64,000 nt of DNA from CAISDA01 sp050258555 (GTDB lineage Bacteria > Bacteroidota > Ignavibacteria > UBA10030 > UBA8401): NCBI GenBank assembly GCA_050258555.1, contig JBLMZA010000031.1, positions 1-64,000 on the forward strand. Reading direction: 5' to 3'. The notes beneath the pieces were generated by a model that saw only the letters and a list, made by a program, of their open reading frames with translations, ran no database searches and was not told where the DNA came from. The position numbers and the translations under genes are program-made. Numbering within the stretch: position 1 is the stretch's first letter; the number at the start of each line of letters is the position of its first letter. Positions 25,854 through 34,863 of the stretch are shown here, piece by piece.

Positions 25854-27197
25854 TCACACACGGCGCCGCGCGCGTTCGCGCACGAAATAGACCGCCGCGC
25901 CGGTGGCGATCACCACAATGCCGCCGAGTGCGAACGCCGGGCCGGTCGAGATGAAGATCGCCGCCCAGGCGATGATGGCGATCAGTGCGGGAAGAGGATA
26001 GAGCGGCATGCGATACGGCATGGATTTGGCCCCGAGCCGGCGGCGCAGGATCATGAGTCCCACGCCACCGCCGATAAACTGCACGATGATGCGCATGGCA
26101 AGGATCGCCTTGATCACATCCGACAATCGGAAGAGCAGGCTGAACACGAACGCCGTGGCGCCGAGCGTCAGAAGCGCGACATGCGGAAAGTGTTTCGTCG
26201 GATGGACGCGTCCCATCACCGCAAAGAAATTCCCGTCGAGCGCCGCGGCGTAGGGAATGCGCGAGTAGCCGAGCATCACCGCAAAGAGCGAGGCGAAGGC
26301 GATCCAGAGCACAAGCATCGTCGCCAATGTCGCCGCGCCGCTTCCGTAGAGATGCTCGATGAGCGTGCTGACGATGAACTGCGACTCCTTCGCTTCCTGC
26401 CAGGGAATCGCGCCGAGCACGCTCACGATCATCGCCAGATAGAGCACGGCGATGCCGGCGATCGAAATGAAGATCGATTTCGGAATGACCGACTCGGGAT
26501 TCCGGATCTCTCCTCCCAGATGACACACATTGTAATAGCCCAGATAGGTGTAGATCGTCTGGACGGTCGCCTGTCCGAGCGCCGCCATAAACGCGAACGA
26601 GAAGAAGTCGCGGGCGCCCTGCGAGGGCTGCGCCATGAGCGAGGCGTCGAAATGCGACAGTCCTCCGATGATGAACCAGAGCATCGTGCCGATGACGCCG
26701 ATCCACAACAGCATCGAGATCCTGCCGACCGTTGTGATTTTGCGGTAGAGCAGGAGCACCAGAAGAATCACCAGCAGGCCCGAGGCGGCTTTTTGCGTGA
26801 GGGCGGTGAGCGGAAGGATGTACGAGAGATACTGCGCAAAGCCGATCGCGCCCGATGCGACGACAAGAGGCGCCTGGATCATCGTCTGCCAGATGATGAG
26901 GAAGGACATGAACTTTCCCCATTTCTCCCTGCCGTATGACTCGCGCAGGAAGACGTAGCTTCCGCCGGCTGTGGGCATGGCCGCTCCGAGCTCGGCCCAG
27001 ATGAACCCGTCGAAGAGCGAAAGCAGCGCGCCGGCGATGTACGCCCAGATCGCATCAGGACCGTTCATCGTCTTGATCACCAGCGGCAGCACGACGAAGG
27101 GACCGATGCCGACCATGTCGATCATGTTCAGCGCCGAGGCTTCCTTCAGTCCCAGTGCGCGTTCGAGCGCGGGTTTCTCGGATGGAGAGCGAGTCAT
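25854..27197 (-). CDS. APC-family amino acid permease
   Basis: The 447-residue protein has about twelve membrane segments and APC features: an N-terminal LNMIDMVGIGPFVVLPLVI (unwound TM1 with GIGPF), AELGAAMPTAGGSYVFLRE in TM2, and YLGYYNVCHLGGEIRNPESV. It carries amino acids or related compounds by secondary transport; the substrate cannot be told. No ribosome site is visible. It lies 11 bases after the OmpA-like gene on the same strand. Confidence 0.88.
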   Translation of the reverse strand: MTRSPSEKPALERALGLKEASALNMIDMVGIGPFVVLPLVIKTMNGPDAIWAYIAGALLSLFDGFIWAELGAAMPTAGGSYVFLRESYGREKWGKFMSFLIIWQTMIQAPLVVASGAIGFAQYLSYILPLTALTQKAASGLLVILLVLLLYRKITTVGRISMLLWIGVIGTMLWFIIGGLSHFDASLMAQPSQGARDFFSFAFMAALGQATVQTIYTYLGYYNVCHLGGEIRNPESVIPKSIFISIAGIAVLYLAMIVSVLGAIPWQEAKESQFIVSTLIEHLYGSGAATLATMLVLWIAFASLFAVMLGYSRIPYAAALDGNFFAVMGRVHPTKHFPHVALLTLGATAFVFSLLFRLSDVIKAILAMRIIVQFIGGGVGLMILRRRLGAKSMPYRMPLYPLPALIAIIAWAAIFISTGPAFALGGIVVIATGAAVYFVRERARRRV

Positions 27198-27208
27198 GGG
27201 TATCTGTG

Positions 27209-28060
27209 TTATTTGTGCAGCAGCTCGAACAATTCCGTCAGCTTCGGCACGAGAATGATCTCGGTGCGGCGGTTCTTGGCGCGCGCGGCCGGCGTGTTGC
27301 CTTCCTCGAGCGGCGCATATTCGCTTCTGCCCGAGGCCGTGATGCGCGCAGGCTCCATCTTTCCATCCTCAACAAGATACCGCACCACCTGGGTTGCACG
27401 CATCACGCTCAGATCCCAATTGTCGCGGATGGCGCCGAGATTCGCCACCGGCTGATTGTCCGTGTGGCCCTCGACGAGAATCGAGATGTCCTTCTGATGG
27501 TTCAACACGCCGGCAAGCTCGATCAAAGCCGCCTTGCCGCGCTTGTCGATCTCGGTCTTGCCGGTCGAAAAAAGCAGCTGGTTCGAGAGCGACACATAGA
27601 GCTTGCCGTCCTTGATATTGAGCGTGAGACCGGTGCCTTCGAATCCCAGGAGCGCATCGGCCAGCCGGTTTTTCAGCGTGACAAGGGATGAATCGCGCGC
27701 GGCGAGTTTCTGTTCGACTTCGGCCAGGCGCTGTTCGCGCTGCCGGATATTTTTCTGGGCGTCTTCAAGCGCCGAGAGCGCTTTCTGCAGATCCTCCTTG
27801 GTTGTCTGCTTCGCATGCATATAGTTCTGGTAGAGCGTTTCGTATTCCGACTGCGCTGAATCGCGCTTCGCCTTGAGATCGGCAACTTCGGCGCGGCATG
27901 CCGTGAGCGATGAATCGTACCGCGCAACGACCGTCGTCAGCGAATCGGCTTGGGCGCGCGCGGCGTTGCGCGAAGCCTCCATTTCTTCGTATTTTCCAAG
28001 CGAGACGCAGGATGATAGAACGACCGACAGCATGAGTGCGAGGGGAAGTGCATGTTTCAT
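27209..28060 (-). CDS. OmpA-like peptidoglycan-binding lipoprotein with coiled coil
   Basis: The 283-residue protein has a lipoprotein signal ending VVLSSC near residue 18, a long helical coiled coil (about 25-140, with heptads such as LQKALSALEDAQKNIRQREQ), and a C-terminal OmpA domain (about 165-275) with NQLLFSTGKTEIDKRG, ILVEGHTDNQP and the peptidoglycan-binding NRRTEIILVP. It should link the outer membrane to the cell wall. The frame stays open far upstream, but the signal peptide fixes the start at 28060. Confidence 0.9.
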   Translation of the reverse strand: MKHALPLALMLSVVLSSCVSLGKYEEMEASRNAARAQADSLTTVVARYDSSLTACRAEVADLKAKRDSAQSEYETLYQNYMHAKQTTKEDLQKALSALEDAQKNIRQREQRLAEVEQKLAARDSSLVTLKNRLADALLGFEGTGLTLNIKDGKLYVSLSNQLLFSTGKTEIDKRGKAALIELAGVLNHQKDISILVEGHTDNQPVANLGAIRDNWDLSVMRATQVVRYLVEDGKMEPARITASGRSEYAPLEEGNTPAARAKNRRTEIILVPKLTELFELLHK

Positions 28061-28161
28061 TGGAGATTCTTCCGAACGATGATGAATAAAATGCCGTGAA
28101 TGCATAAAATACGATCCCCCGCGCTGAAAGGCAAGACGGTGCCGCGTCGGAGCGTTCCGGC

Positions 28162-29646
28162 TCAGCCTTCGCTCTGCAGTCCCGTGGCAAACCAGGCGGC
28201 GGTGAGTTCCGATGTGAGAGAGTTTCCCGATGCATGATAGAACTCGTTGTGCGAGGGCGAATAGACGTAGTCGTTCTGCCAGTCGCGTCCGTGACGGGCG
28301 ATCGCATCGATTGCATCGCCGATGAGGACGATTTCCTCGTCGGTCGTGGTCGGATGCAGCGAGATGCGCACCCAGCCCGGCTTCGCCGAAAGATCCCCGT
28401 GATCGATTTTGTCGGTGATGCGCTGCGAGTGCTCCTTGTCCACATGCAGCAGGTAATGGCCGTATGTGCCGGCGCACGAGCAGCCCCCGCGCGCCTGGAT
28501 GCCGAAGCGGTCGTTGAGCAGGCGCACGACCATGTTGTAATGAAGATGGCGGATGTAGAAGGAAAAGACGGGCAGACGCTCCTCGATGTGTCCGGCCAGA
28601 ATCTGGAGTCCCTTGATCGCGCGCAGCTGCTCGAACATCAGCGAGCGCGCTTCGCGTTCGCGTTCGCCGATCATGTCCACATTCATCGCGTCCTTCAGCA
28701 TGATGGCCAGCGATGCCCTGATCGCCTGCAGGAAGCCCGGCGTGCCGCCGTCTTCGCGCATCTCGATATCGGGGATGTAGCGGTGTTCGCCCCAGGGATT
28801 CGTCCACAATACCGTGCCGCCTCCGGGCTGGTCGGGCGTCTTCAGCGTGTAGAGGTTCTTGTTCAGGATCAGCACGCCCGGCGTGCCGGGACCGCCCAGG
28901 AACTTGTGCGGCGAAAAGATGATCGCATCGAGCCGCGCCTGTTCATCGATCGGATGCATGTCGATGCGCGTGTAGGGCGCCGATGCCGCAAAATCGATGA
29001 TGGCGATGCCGCCATGCTCGTGCATGATCGAGGCGAGGGTGTGATAGGGCGTTTCGATGCCGGTCACATTCGAACAGGCGGTGAATGATCCTATTTTGAT
29101 CTTCCGGTCTTTGTAGGTCTCGAGCGCCGCCCGAAGCTCGTCCGGCTCGACCAGTCCGTCTTCCGAAGCCGCCAGCACGTGCACATCGGCAATGGTCTCG
29201 TACCACGTCGTCTGATTCGAGTGATGCTCCATATGCGTCACAAACACGATGGGCGTGTCTTCCTCGTTCAGGCGGATCGCGCTTCGGAACTGTTCGGGCG
29301 CTTTGACGCCGAGGATGCGCTGGAGCTTGTTGATGCAGGCCGTCATGCCCGTGCCCACAAACAGCAGGGCGTCGTCCGCGCCGGCATTCACATGCCGCTT
29401 GATGATCGTATGGGCATGATGATACGCGCTCGTCATGAGCGCTCCGGTGACGGAGGCCTCGGAATGCGTATTGCCCACGAACGGTCCGAACGTCTCGAGC
29501 ATGCGGTGCTCGATCGGCGCATAGAGCCGCCCGCTGGCGGTCCAGTCCGCATAGATGATCTTCTGCTCGCCATAGGGGGTGGTAAAGGTCTGATCGATGC
29601 CGATGATGTTGTTACGAAATGGAGCGAAATACTGTCGGGGAACCAC
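28162..29646 (-). CDS. Class-V aminotransferase-fold PLP enzyme (cysteine desulfurase-like)
   Basis: The 494-residue enzyme shows the class-V fold: THMEHHSNQTTWYET, the cofactor Asp in IAIIDFAASAPYTRIDMHP, the PLP lysine in IIFSPHKFLGGPGTPGVLIL, and a C-terminal ARGGCSCAGTYGHYLL with a Cys pair. Cysteine desulfurases and related lyases share this fold, and the reaction here is open. No ATG precedes the conserved N-terminus, so I use GTG 29646 (VVPRQYFAPFRNNIIGID), preceded by GAGAGG. Confidence 0.85.
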   Translation of the reverse strand: MVPRQYFAPFRNNIIGIDQTFTTPYGEQKIIYADWTASGRLYAPIEHRMLETFGPFVGNTHSEASVTGALMTSAYHHAHTIIKRHVNAGADDALLFVGTGMTACINKLQRILGVKAPEQFRSAIRLNEEDTPIVFVTHMEHHSNQTTWYETIADVHVLAASEDGLVEPDELRAALETYKDRKIKIGSFTACSNVTGIETPYHTLASIMHEHGGIAIIDFAASAPYTRIDMHPIDEQARLDAIIFSPHKFLGGPGTPGVLILNKNLYTLKTPDQPGGGTVLWTNPWGEHRYIPDIEMREDGGTPGFLQAIRASLAIMLKDAMNVDMIGEREREARSLMFEQLRAIKGLQILAGHIEERLPVFSFYIRHLHYNMVVRLLNDRFGIQARGGCSCAGTYGHYLLHVDKEHSQRITDKIDHGDLSAKPGWVRISLHPTTTDEEIVLIGDAIDAIARHGRDWQNDYVYSPSHNEFYHASGNSLTSELTAAWFATGLQSEG

Positions 29647-29734
29647 GCGCCTGCCTCTCAAGTTGTAGAAAGTTGCCGTGAAGAAAATACGAATGAATCG
29701 CGAACAATACAAGCACTTGAAAAGAGAGGATACG

Positions 29735-30217
29735 ATGAAAGCACAGTGGAAGCAATGGCTGATCTGCGCCGCGCTGCCGGCGCTGCTGATGACAGAATCG
29801 CTGCACGCGCAGGGGCAGATCCTCTTTCTTCGTCTTCGGATGCAGAACGATTCCGTCCGGCTTGTGGAATCGAGCCTTCGCCCGGGGATGGTGAAGCAGG
29901 TCAGGAAGGCGCCGGAATCGGGCGTGATCGAATACGAATGCCTCACGCACGCCGGAGAAGTCGTATTCAGGGGGAGGATGAGCGATCCGTCGCTTCGCCG
30001 CTATGAATATGAGGATCCGGCCGAACCGGGACGGATCGCCGTCCGCCACGTCCGCGTGAAGGATGCGGAGTTCACCGTCCGCGTTCCGTACCGCGAAGGG
30101 CTTCGGCGCGTCGATTTTTACAGGAAGAATTCCAATGCATCAAGCGGCGCCTCCGTGCGCAGCATGCGCACACACATCGGCACGGTCGACGTGCAGAGCC
30201 TGAGAGGCACGCCATGA
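29735..30217 (+). CDS. Exported protein coupled to M64 peptidase, possibly its split N-terminal domain
   Basis: The 160-residue protein has a signal peptide (to about residue 24, LHAQG) and a beta-rich body, with segments GVIEYECLTHAGEVVFRGRM and AVRHVRVKDAEFTVRVPY. Its stop overlaps the M64 peptidase start (ATGA). Bacteroidota M64 peptidases usually carry an immunoglobulin-like N-terminal domain of this size, which is absent from the downstream protein, so a split gene is likely. The start follows AGAGAGGA. Confidence 0.65.
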   Translation: MKAQWKQWLICAALPALLMTESLHAQGQILFLRLRMQNDSVRLVESSLRPGMVKQVRKAPESGVIEYECLTHAGEVVFRGRMSDPSLRRYEYEDPAEPGRIAVRHVRVKDAEFTVRVPYREGLRRVDFYRKNSNASSGASVRSMRTHIGTVDVQSLRGTP

Positions 30218-31668
30218 GACGAAGCGCTTCTGTCTCTGGGGCGCTTGCGTGGATCGTGCTGCTGCCCTCGCTTCTGCTGTCGCAGTCGGTGATGCAGCCC
30301 ATTCTCACCAACGGTCCGACCGCACGCCGCATCAACATCGTCTATCTTTCCGAAGGCTATACGGCCGCACAGCTGCCGCGCTTTCTTTCCGACGCGTCGA
30401 AGACGCTCGACGCGTTTTTCAACACGTCCCCGTTCCATATCTATCGTCCGGCATTCAATGCGTATGCAATCTCCGTCGCTTCGGCCGACTCCGGATCGGA
30501 TCATCCTTCGCGCGGCGAATATCACCGGACGTTTTTCAACAGCACATACGACACCTACGGCATCACGCGGCTCGTCACGCTGGACAATGTGGGCACGAAG
30601 CGCGTCGATTCGCTTCTGGCGCTTCATATGCCGGAGTATGACATTGCGATCGTGATCGTCAACGATCCCGAGTACGGAGGCTCGGGCGGCTTTCCGGCCG
30701 TTTCGTCGGTGCACAGCGCCTCATCGGAAGTGGTGATTCATGAGCTCGGGCATTCGTTTGCGGGACTGGGAGACGAGTATTGGGATCCGTATCCCGGCTA
30801 TCCCGATATTGAGGAGCCGAACACCACGCGCGAGACCGCGCGCGCAAAGATCAAGTGGAGAGACTGGATCGATCCGTCGACGCCGGTGCCGACGCCGAAT
30901 GTGAGCCAGTATCAGATGCTGGTCGGATTGTTTGAAGGCGCCCATTATCATGCCACAGGGTGGTACCGGCCGATGTTTTCGTGCAAGATGCGCGTGCTCG
31001 GCGCGGAGTTCTGTCCCGTCTGCGCGGAGACGATCGTGAAATCGATCTATTCGCTCATACGCATTGTCGAGTGGATGGATCCGGGACCGGAGCCGGTGGC
31101 TCTTTCCGGCGGTGACACGAGGCTCTTTCGCGTCACAGCGCTCGATCGCTCGCTGCGATCGCTCCGCTATCAATGGTATATGGACGGCGTGGAGCAAAGC
31201 GGAGAAACATTTGATTCGATCCGCGTGTCGGCCGCTGGACTGTCGGCCGGAGCGCACCGGCTGCATGTGATCGTGCGCGATGAGACGCCGCTGGTGCGCA
31301 CCGATCCCATATGGCTGCTTCGCGATTCGATTTCCTGGTCGCTTGCTGTGACGCCTGCGACGGGTGTGGAGCGTGAGAACGGGACGCCGTTTGTCTTTGC
31401 GCTCAGTCAGAATTATCCGAATCCCTTCAATCCGTCGACGACGATCCGGTTCAGCCTGAAGGAGGAAAGCGCCGTGAGGCTTGAGGTCTATACGGCGTTC
31501 GGGCAGCGTGTCCGCTTTCTGAACCTCGGACGAAGACAGGCGGGCGATGGGAGCATTGTGCTGAATATGTCGCAGTTCGGCAGCGGCACCTATTTTTACC
31601 GGATCGAAGCCGCGGGCGCAAGCGGCAGCCGTTATGCCGCCGTCAAGGCGATGACATTCATCAAATAA
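30214..31668 (+). CDS. M64-family metallopeptidase with type IX sorting domain
   Basis: The 484-residue secreted protein has a signal peptide, the M64 core (about 35-280) beginning RRINIVYLSEGYTAAQLPRF and carrying the zinc motif VVIHELGHSFAGLGDEYWD, a Cys cluster SCKMRVLGAEFCPVCAETIV, an Ig-like region, and a C-terminal sorting domain with FALSQNYPNPFNPSTTIRFS. M64 includes the IgA peptidase of Clostridium ramosum. It would be exported by the type IX system; no component of that machinery is in the window. Confidence 0.9.
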   Translation: MRRSASVSGALAWIVLLPSLLLSQSVMQPILTNGPTARRINIVYLSEGYTAAQLPRFLSDASKTLDAFFNTSPFHIYRPAFNAYAISVASADSGSDHPSRGEYHRTFFNSTYDTYGITRLVTLDNVGTKRVDSLLALHMPEYDIAIVIVNDPEYGGSGGFPAVSSVHSASSEVVIHELGHSFAGLGDEYWDPYPGYPDIEEPNTTRETARAKIKWRDWIDPSTPVPTPNVSQYQMLVGLFEGAHYHATGWYRPMFSCKMRVLGAEFCPVCAETIVKSIYSLIRIVEWMDPGPEPVALSGGDTRLFRVTALDRSLRSLRYQWYMDGVEQSGETFDSIRVSAAGLSAGAHRLHVIVRDETPLVRTDPIWLLRDSISWSLAVTPATGVERENGTPFVFALSQNYPNPFNPSTTIRFSLKEESAVRLEVYTAFGQRVRFLNLGRRQAGDGSIVLNMSQFGSGTYFYRIEAAGASGSRYAAVKAMTFIK

Positions 31669-31731
31669 GGGTAAAGCGTGCGGAAAATGTGCCGATAATA
31701 AAAGAACGCCGGGGAAGCGTGCGGCACACAG

Positions 31732-31763
31732 AAAACAAAAAAGCCCGCAAAAATGCGGGCTTT
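31732..31763 (-). terminator. Terminator after tRNA-Phe
   Basis: A perfect 10-bp stem AAAGCCCGCA (31740-31749) / TGCGGGCTTT (31754-31763) with a long A tract on plus (T on minus). It follows the tRNA by 15 bases and may also stop the M64 transcript from the other side. Confidence 0.8.
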
Positions 31764-31778
31764 CCGGGAAAAAAGATG

Positions 31779-31851
31779 TGGACAGGGCCAGAATCGAACT
31801 GGCGACACACGGCTTTTCAGGCCGTTGCTCTACCAACTGAGCTACCTGTCC
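31779..31851 (-). tRNA. tRNA-Phe (GAA)
   Basis: Read on the minus strand, the acceptor stem GGACAGG/CCTGTCC, the D arm GCTCAGTTGGTAGAGC, the anticodon stem-loop ACGGC-CTGAAAA-GCCGT with anticodon GAA, and the T arm GCCAGTTCGATTCTGGC all pair. The discriminator is A, and CCA is not encoded. Length is 73 bases. A terminator follows. No integrase or partial copy was found, so it is not an evident integration site. Confidence 0.97.
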
Positions 31852-31969
31852 GTTGAAGAGTGAGTCATAATATACAAGAAAAATAGGAGGAGCGCAAGGC
31901 TTTTTTCATACCGCACGGAAAAAATTCATACTAACGATCAACCTGTTCAATCACAAGGGGAGCATTGAA

Positions 31970-33631
31970 ATGGACGATCGATTGACCTTCGATGTGGAAA
32001 GGAATGCCGTTTGGGGAACGGCGCCCGCTTCCGCACCGGTACAGCACACCGCGACCGATGCCGAGAGGGAGCGGCATGAATTCCTCTCGCACATCAGCCA
32101 TGAGATTAAAACACCGCTCAACGCGATCATCGGCTTCACCGAGATTCTCAAAGAATCGGTGACCGAACCCACACTGCTGCATTACCTGAATATCATCCGC
32201 AACAGCGGCGATACGCTGCTGTCGATCGTGCGGGACAATCTCGAGCTGACAAAACCCGCACCCGATGTGCCGCCGCTCGCGCAATGCAAGAATATGAGAC
32301 GCACGGCCAACGAAGCCTGCGACGCGGCCGACCGCATCTACGTTGCCGAAGGTGATAACGCCGCACAGGCCGACCGCGTGCTTGTTGTCGGCAGCCATGC
32401 GCTTGACGGAACAATGATCGACACCTGCCTCGATGACGCCAGGAAGGCGTGGAAGGAGTATTGCGCAGGCTCGAGCCGGGAGGCGTTGAAGAACTGCATC
32501 TTCGCCGTCGACGACAACGAGGACAACCTCGGCATGATCATCCATTTCTTCTCGAAGGAGAATATCCGCGTCTTCCCGTTCTCCAACGGAGATGAGGTGC
32601 TCGACGCCCTCACCGTTGCCACACCGAATCTGATTCTGCTCGATATCATCATGCCCGGCATGGACGGCTATGAGATCTGCCGACGGATCAAGGAGCGTGA
32701 TGCGATGAAGAGCATCCCGATCATTTTCCTGACGGGGAAGTCGGAGACGGATGACATCGTGCGCGGTTTTCAACTGGGCGGCGTGGATTACATCTCGAAG
32801 CCGTTCAGGAAGGAAGAACTCGTCTCGCGCGTCCGGACGCATCTGAAGCTCTATCTGGCCGAACAATCGCTGAAAGAAGCGCTCAGCGAAAAGGATAAGG
32901 TCCTCAACGAGACACTCAAGGGCAGCGTCAGAGTGCTCGTCGATATTCTTGCCATGACCAATCCCGAGGCGTTTGCGCAGACGCTGCGCGTGCGCAATGT
33001 CGCGAAGAAAATGTGCGTGCGGCTCGCTCTTCCGAACGCATGGGAGATCGAGATCGGCGTGCTTCTGTCGCATCTGGGACGTGCGGTGCTTCCGCCGGAA
33101 ATCATCAGGAAGAAACAATCGGGAGAGAAGCTCACCTCGCAGGAATGCGCCGTCTTCAATTCCCATCCCAAGGCCGCGGCGCGTTTCATCGCCAATATTC
33201 CCGGCTTCGAACATATCGCCCAAAGCATACAGAATCAGATGTCCGATTATAATCCGCACGGAGAGCCCGACGTCACGCGGGATTTCATCCGTGTCATCTT
33301 CGACTACGATAATCTCATCCAGTCCGGCTGCACGCAGCAGCAGGCATTGGATGAAATGAACCGCAAAGCCGAGCGCTACAATCAGCGCGTGCTCGGAGCG
33401 CTCGAAGCGGAAGTGCGCCGCCTGATGGACGGGTATGTCGTGCGCACGGTGCTGTTTGAAGAACTGAGGACAGGCATGGTGCTGGCAGACGACATCCGCA
33501 ATGCGAGCAACATCATTCTTGTGCGGCGAAATTCGGAACTTTCCGAGGTCCTGCTCGAGCGCCTGCAGAATCTGCGCTATTGCGGCAGGACGTACGAGCC
33601 GGTGAAGATTCTCGAACAGATTACCGCATAA
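31970..33631 (+). CDS. HisKA-REC-degenerate HD-GYP signalling protein without an ATPase domain
   Basis: The 553-residue cytoplasmic protein starts with a histidine-kinase phosphoacceptor helix pair (EFLSHISHEIKTPLNAIIGF, about 37-56), then only about 80 residues with no N, G1 or G2 boxes, then a complete receiver (about 170-290: IFAVDDNEDN, LILLDIIMPGMDG, FLTGKS, YISKPF), then an HD-GYP-like region (about 310-460) in which LLHDIGK reads LLSHLGR and HH reads QNQ, and a short C-terminal domain. The HisKA unit cannot phosphorylate itself, and the HD-GYP unit is probably inactive. The start follows AGGGGAG. Confidence 0.8.
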   Translation: MDDRLTFDVERNAVWGTAPASAPVQHTATDAERERHEFLSHISHEIKTPLNAIIGFTEILKESVTEPTLLHYLNIIRNSGDTLLSIVRDNLELTKPAPDVPPLAQCKNMRRTANEACDAADRIYVAEGDNAAQADRVLVVGSHALDGTMIDTCLDDARKAWKEYCAGSSREALKNCIFAVDDNEDNLGMIIHFFSKENIRVFPFSNGDEVLDALTVATPNLILLDIIMPGMDGYEICRRIKERDAMKSIPIIFLTGKSETDDIVRGFQLGGVDYISKPFRKEELVSRVRTHLKLYLAEQSLKEALSEKDKVLNETLKGSVRVLVDILAMTNPEAFAQTLRVRNVAKKMCVRLALPNAWEIEIGVLLSHLGRAVLPPEIIRKKQSGEKLTSQECAVFNSHPKAAARFIANIPGFEHIAQSIQNQMSDYNPHGEPDVTRDFIRVIFDYDNLIQSGCTQQQALDEMNRKAERYNQRVLGALEAEVRRLMDGYVVRTVLFEELRTGMVLADDIRNASNIILVRRNSELSEVLLERLQNLRYCGRTYEPVKILEQITA

Positions 33632-33745
33632 GCGCGGCCGAAGAGGTGGAGAAGAAGCGATGCCGACTTGCTAATGGAGAAATATCCTCATACATTCCAT
33701 GGGTTTTTTCCCCGCATCGCTTCCCATTACAGACAGGAGTGCATC

Positions 33746-34792
33746 ATGAAACGTTCGGTCTTTATCGCGGCTCTTCTCCTCATTGTAGCCGTTTCGCACG
33801 CCGCCGCATCGGGTGTGGAGACGGCATCGGCAAAGATAGTATCGGAACTGAAGAAAGGGTATTCAAAGAAAACGGCGCAGGACATCGTCCTTGCGGACTT
33901 TGTGACCGTGAACGCTTCCGGTTCCGCATTCGGCGACTATCTCGCCGGCGCACTGGCCGATGCGTTCAAAAGCGATGCCTCGGTCAGACTCCTCGATCAG
34001 GAGAAGGCCGCTGCCGTTTTGAAGGAGCACAATGTCCGTTTCAACGGCAACACGATCGGGTATACGACGCTCAATGAAGTCTCGCAGGCGCTGTTCACCG
34101 TAACGAATACGACGCCGACCGCCTTCTGCTACGGACAGATCAAGGAGGAAGGCGACGATATCCGGATCACGGTCAAAATGGTCGATGCCGAAACCGGCGA
34201 TGCGATCGCCGCATCGAGCGTGAAATTCGCTTCGGATGAAACAACCGACAAACTGCTCGGCAAGCCCGTGCGCGTGCGCAAGCCGGTGAAGCCCGATACG
34301 GTCGTCGTGGTGAAAGAGCGCATCGTCGAGAAGACGGTCGAAAAAGCTCCCGAACAGAAGAATGCGCAGCCGGTCGGCGTCTATACCGCACAGACGATCG
34401 AGGTCTATCACGCGACACCCCTCGATGGAAAGCCCGCGCTCGGATTCAAGACGGACGGATTCGAGGCATCGCTGAAGAAATGCACATTCTCCGCCGGCGA
34501 GCTGGTCTTCGAATTTCTCGTGACGAACGGCAACGAAGTGACGAAGGATTTCTGGTTCGAGCGCTGCCGCTTTGTGGATGAGGACGGCAATGCGATGAAG
34601 TCCGAGCGACTCGCCCTGGGCGAGAAGACCGGTTACTCCGTCGTGCGCACCGATCTCGTTTCGAACACGCCGGTCAAAGGGCGGATCATTTTCACGGGCG
34701 TGTCGCCGAAGCTCGCCGCCGTGAAGACATTGCAGATCAGCGCCATGGGGCGCGAATACGTACTGCGCGACATTCCGATTGAAAAGGAATAA
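33746..34792 (+). CDS. Exported FlgO/CsgG-like domain protein
   Basis: The 348-residue protein has a signal peptide (to about residue 23, SHAAAS) and a FlgO/CsgG-like domain (about 30-170: IVLADFVTVNASGSAFGDYL, then VRLLDQEKAAAVLKEHNV, then GQIKEEGDDIRITVKMVDAE). After a Pro/Lys/Glu linker comes a beta-rich C-terminal domain of unknown type with CTFSAGELVFEFLVTN. The start follows AGGAG. Similar folds occur three times in the operon at 53-62 kb. Confidence 0.7.
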   Translation: MKRSVFIAALLLIVAVSHAAASGVETASAKIVSELKKGYSKKTAQDIVLADFVTVNASGSAFGDYLAGALADAFKSDASVRLLDQEKAAAVLKEHNVRFNGNTIGYTTLNEVSQALFTVTNTTPTAFCYGQIKEEGDDIRITVKMVDAETGDAIAASSVKFASDETTDKLLGKPVRVRKPVKPDTVVVVKERIVEKTVEKAPEQKNAQPVGVYTAQTIEVYHATPLDGKPALGFKTDGFEASLKKCTFSAGELVFEFLVTNGNEVTKDFWFERCRFVDEDGNAMKSERLALGEKTGYSVVRTDLVSNTPVKGRIIFTGVSPKLAAVKTLQISAMGREYVLRDIPIEKE

Positions 34793-34863
34793 TGCGTGTC
34801 GGCCGCATCATACGGCGGCGGAATTTCTTTATTCACCGGTCCATGTTCACAACTCTCTTTTAT

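Noticed and set aside
28061..28807. Upstream extension of the OmpA-like lipoprotein frame
   Set aside because: The lipoprotein signal fixes the start at 28060, and the extension overlaps the class-V enzyme in another frame with noise-like sequence.
31779..31851. tRNA-Phe as a mobile-element integration site
   Set aside because: No integrase, no repeated tRNA 3' end and no change of gene character was found on either side.
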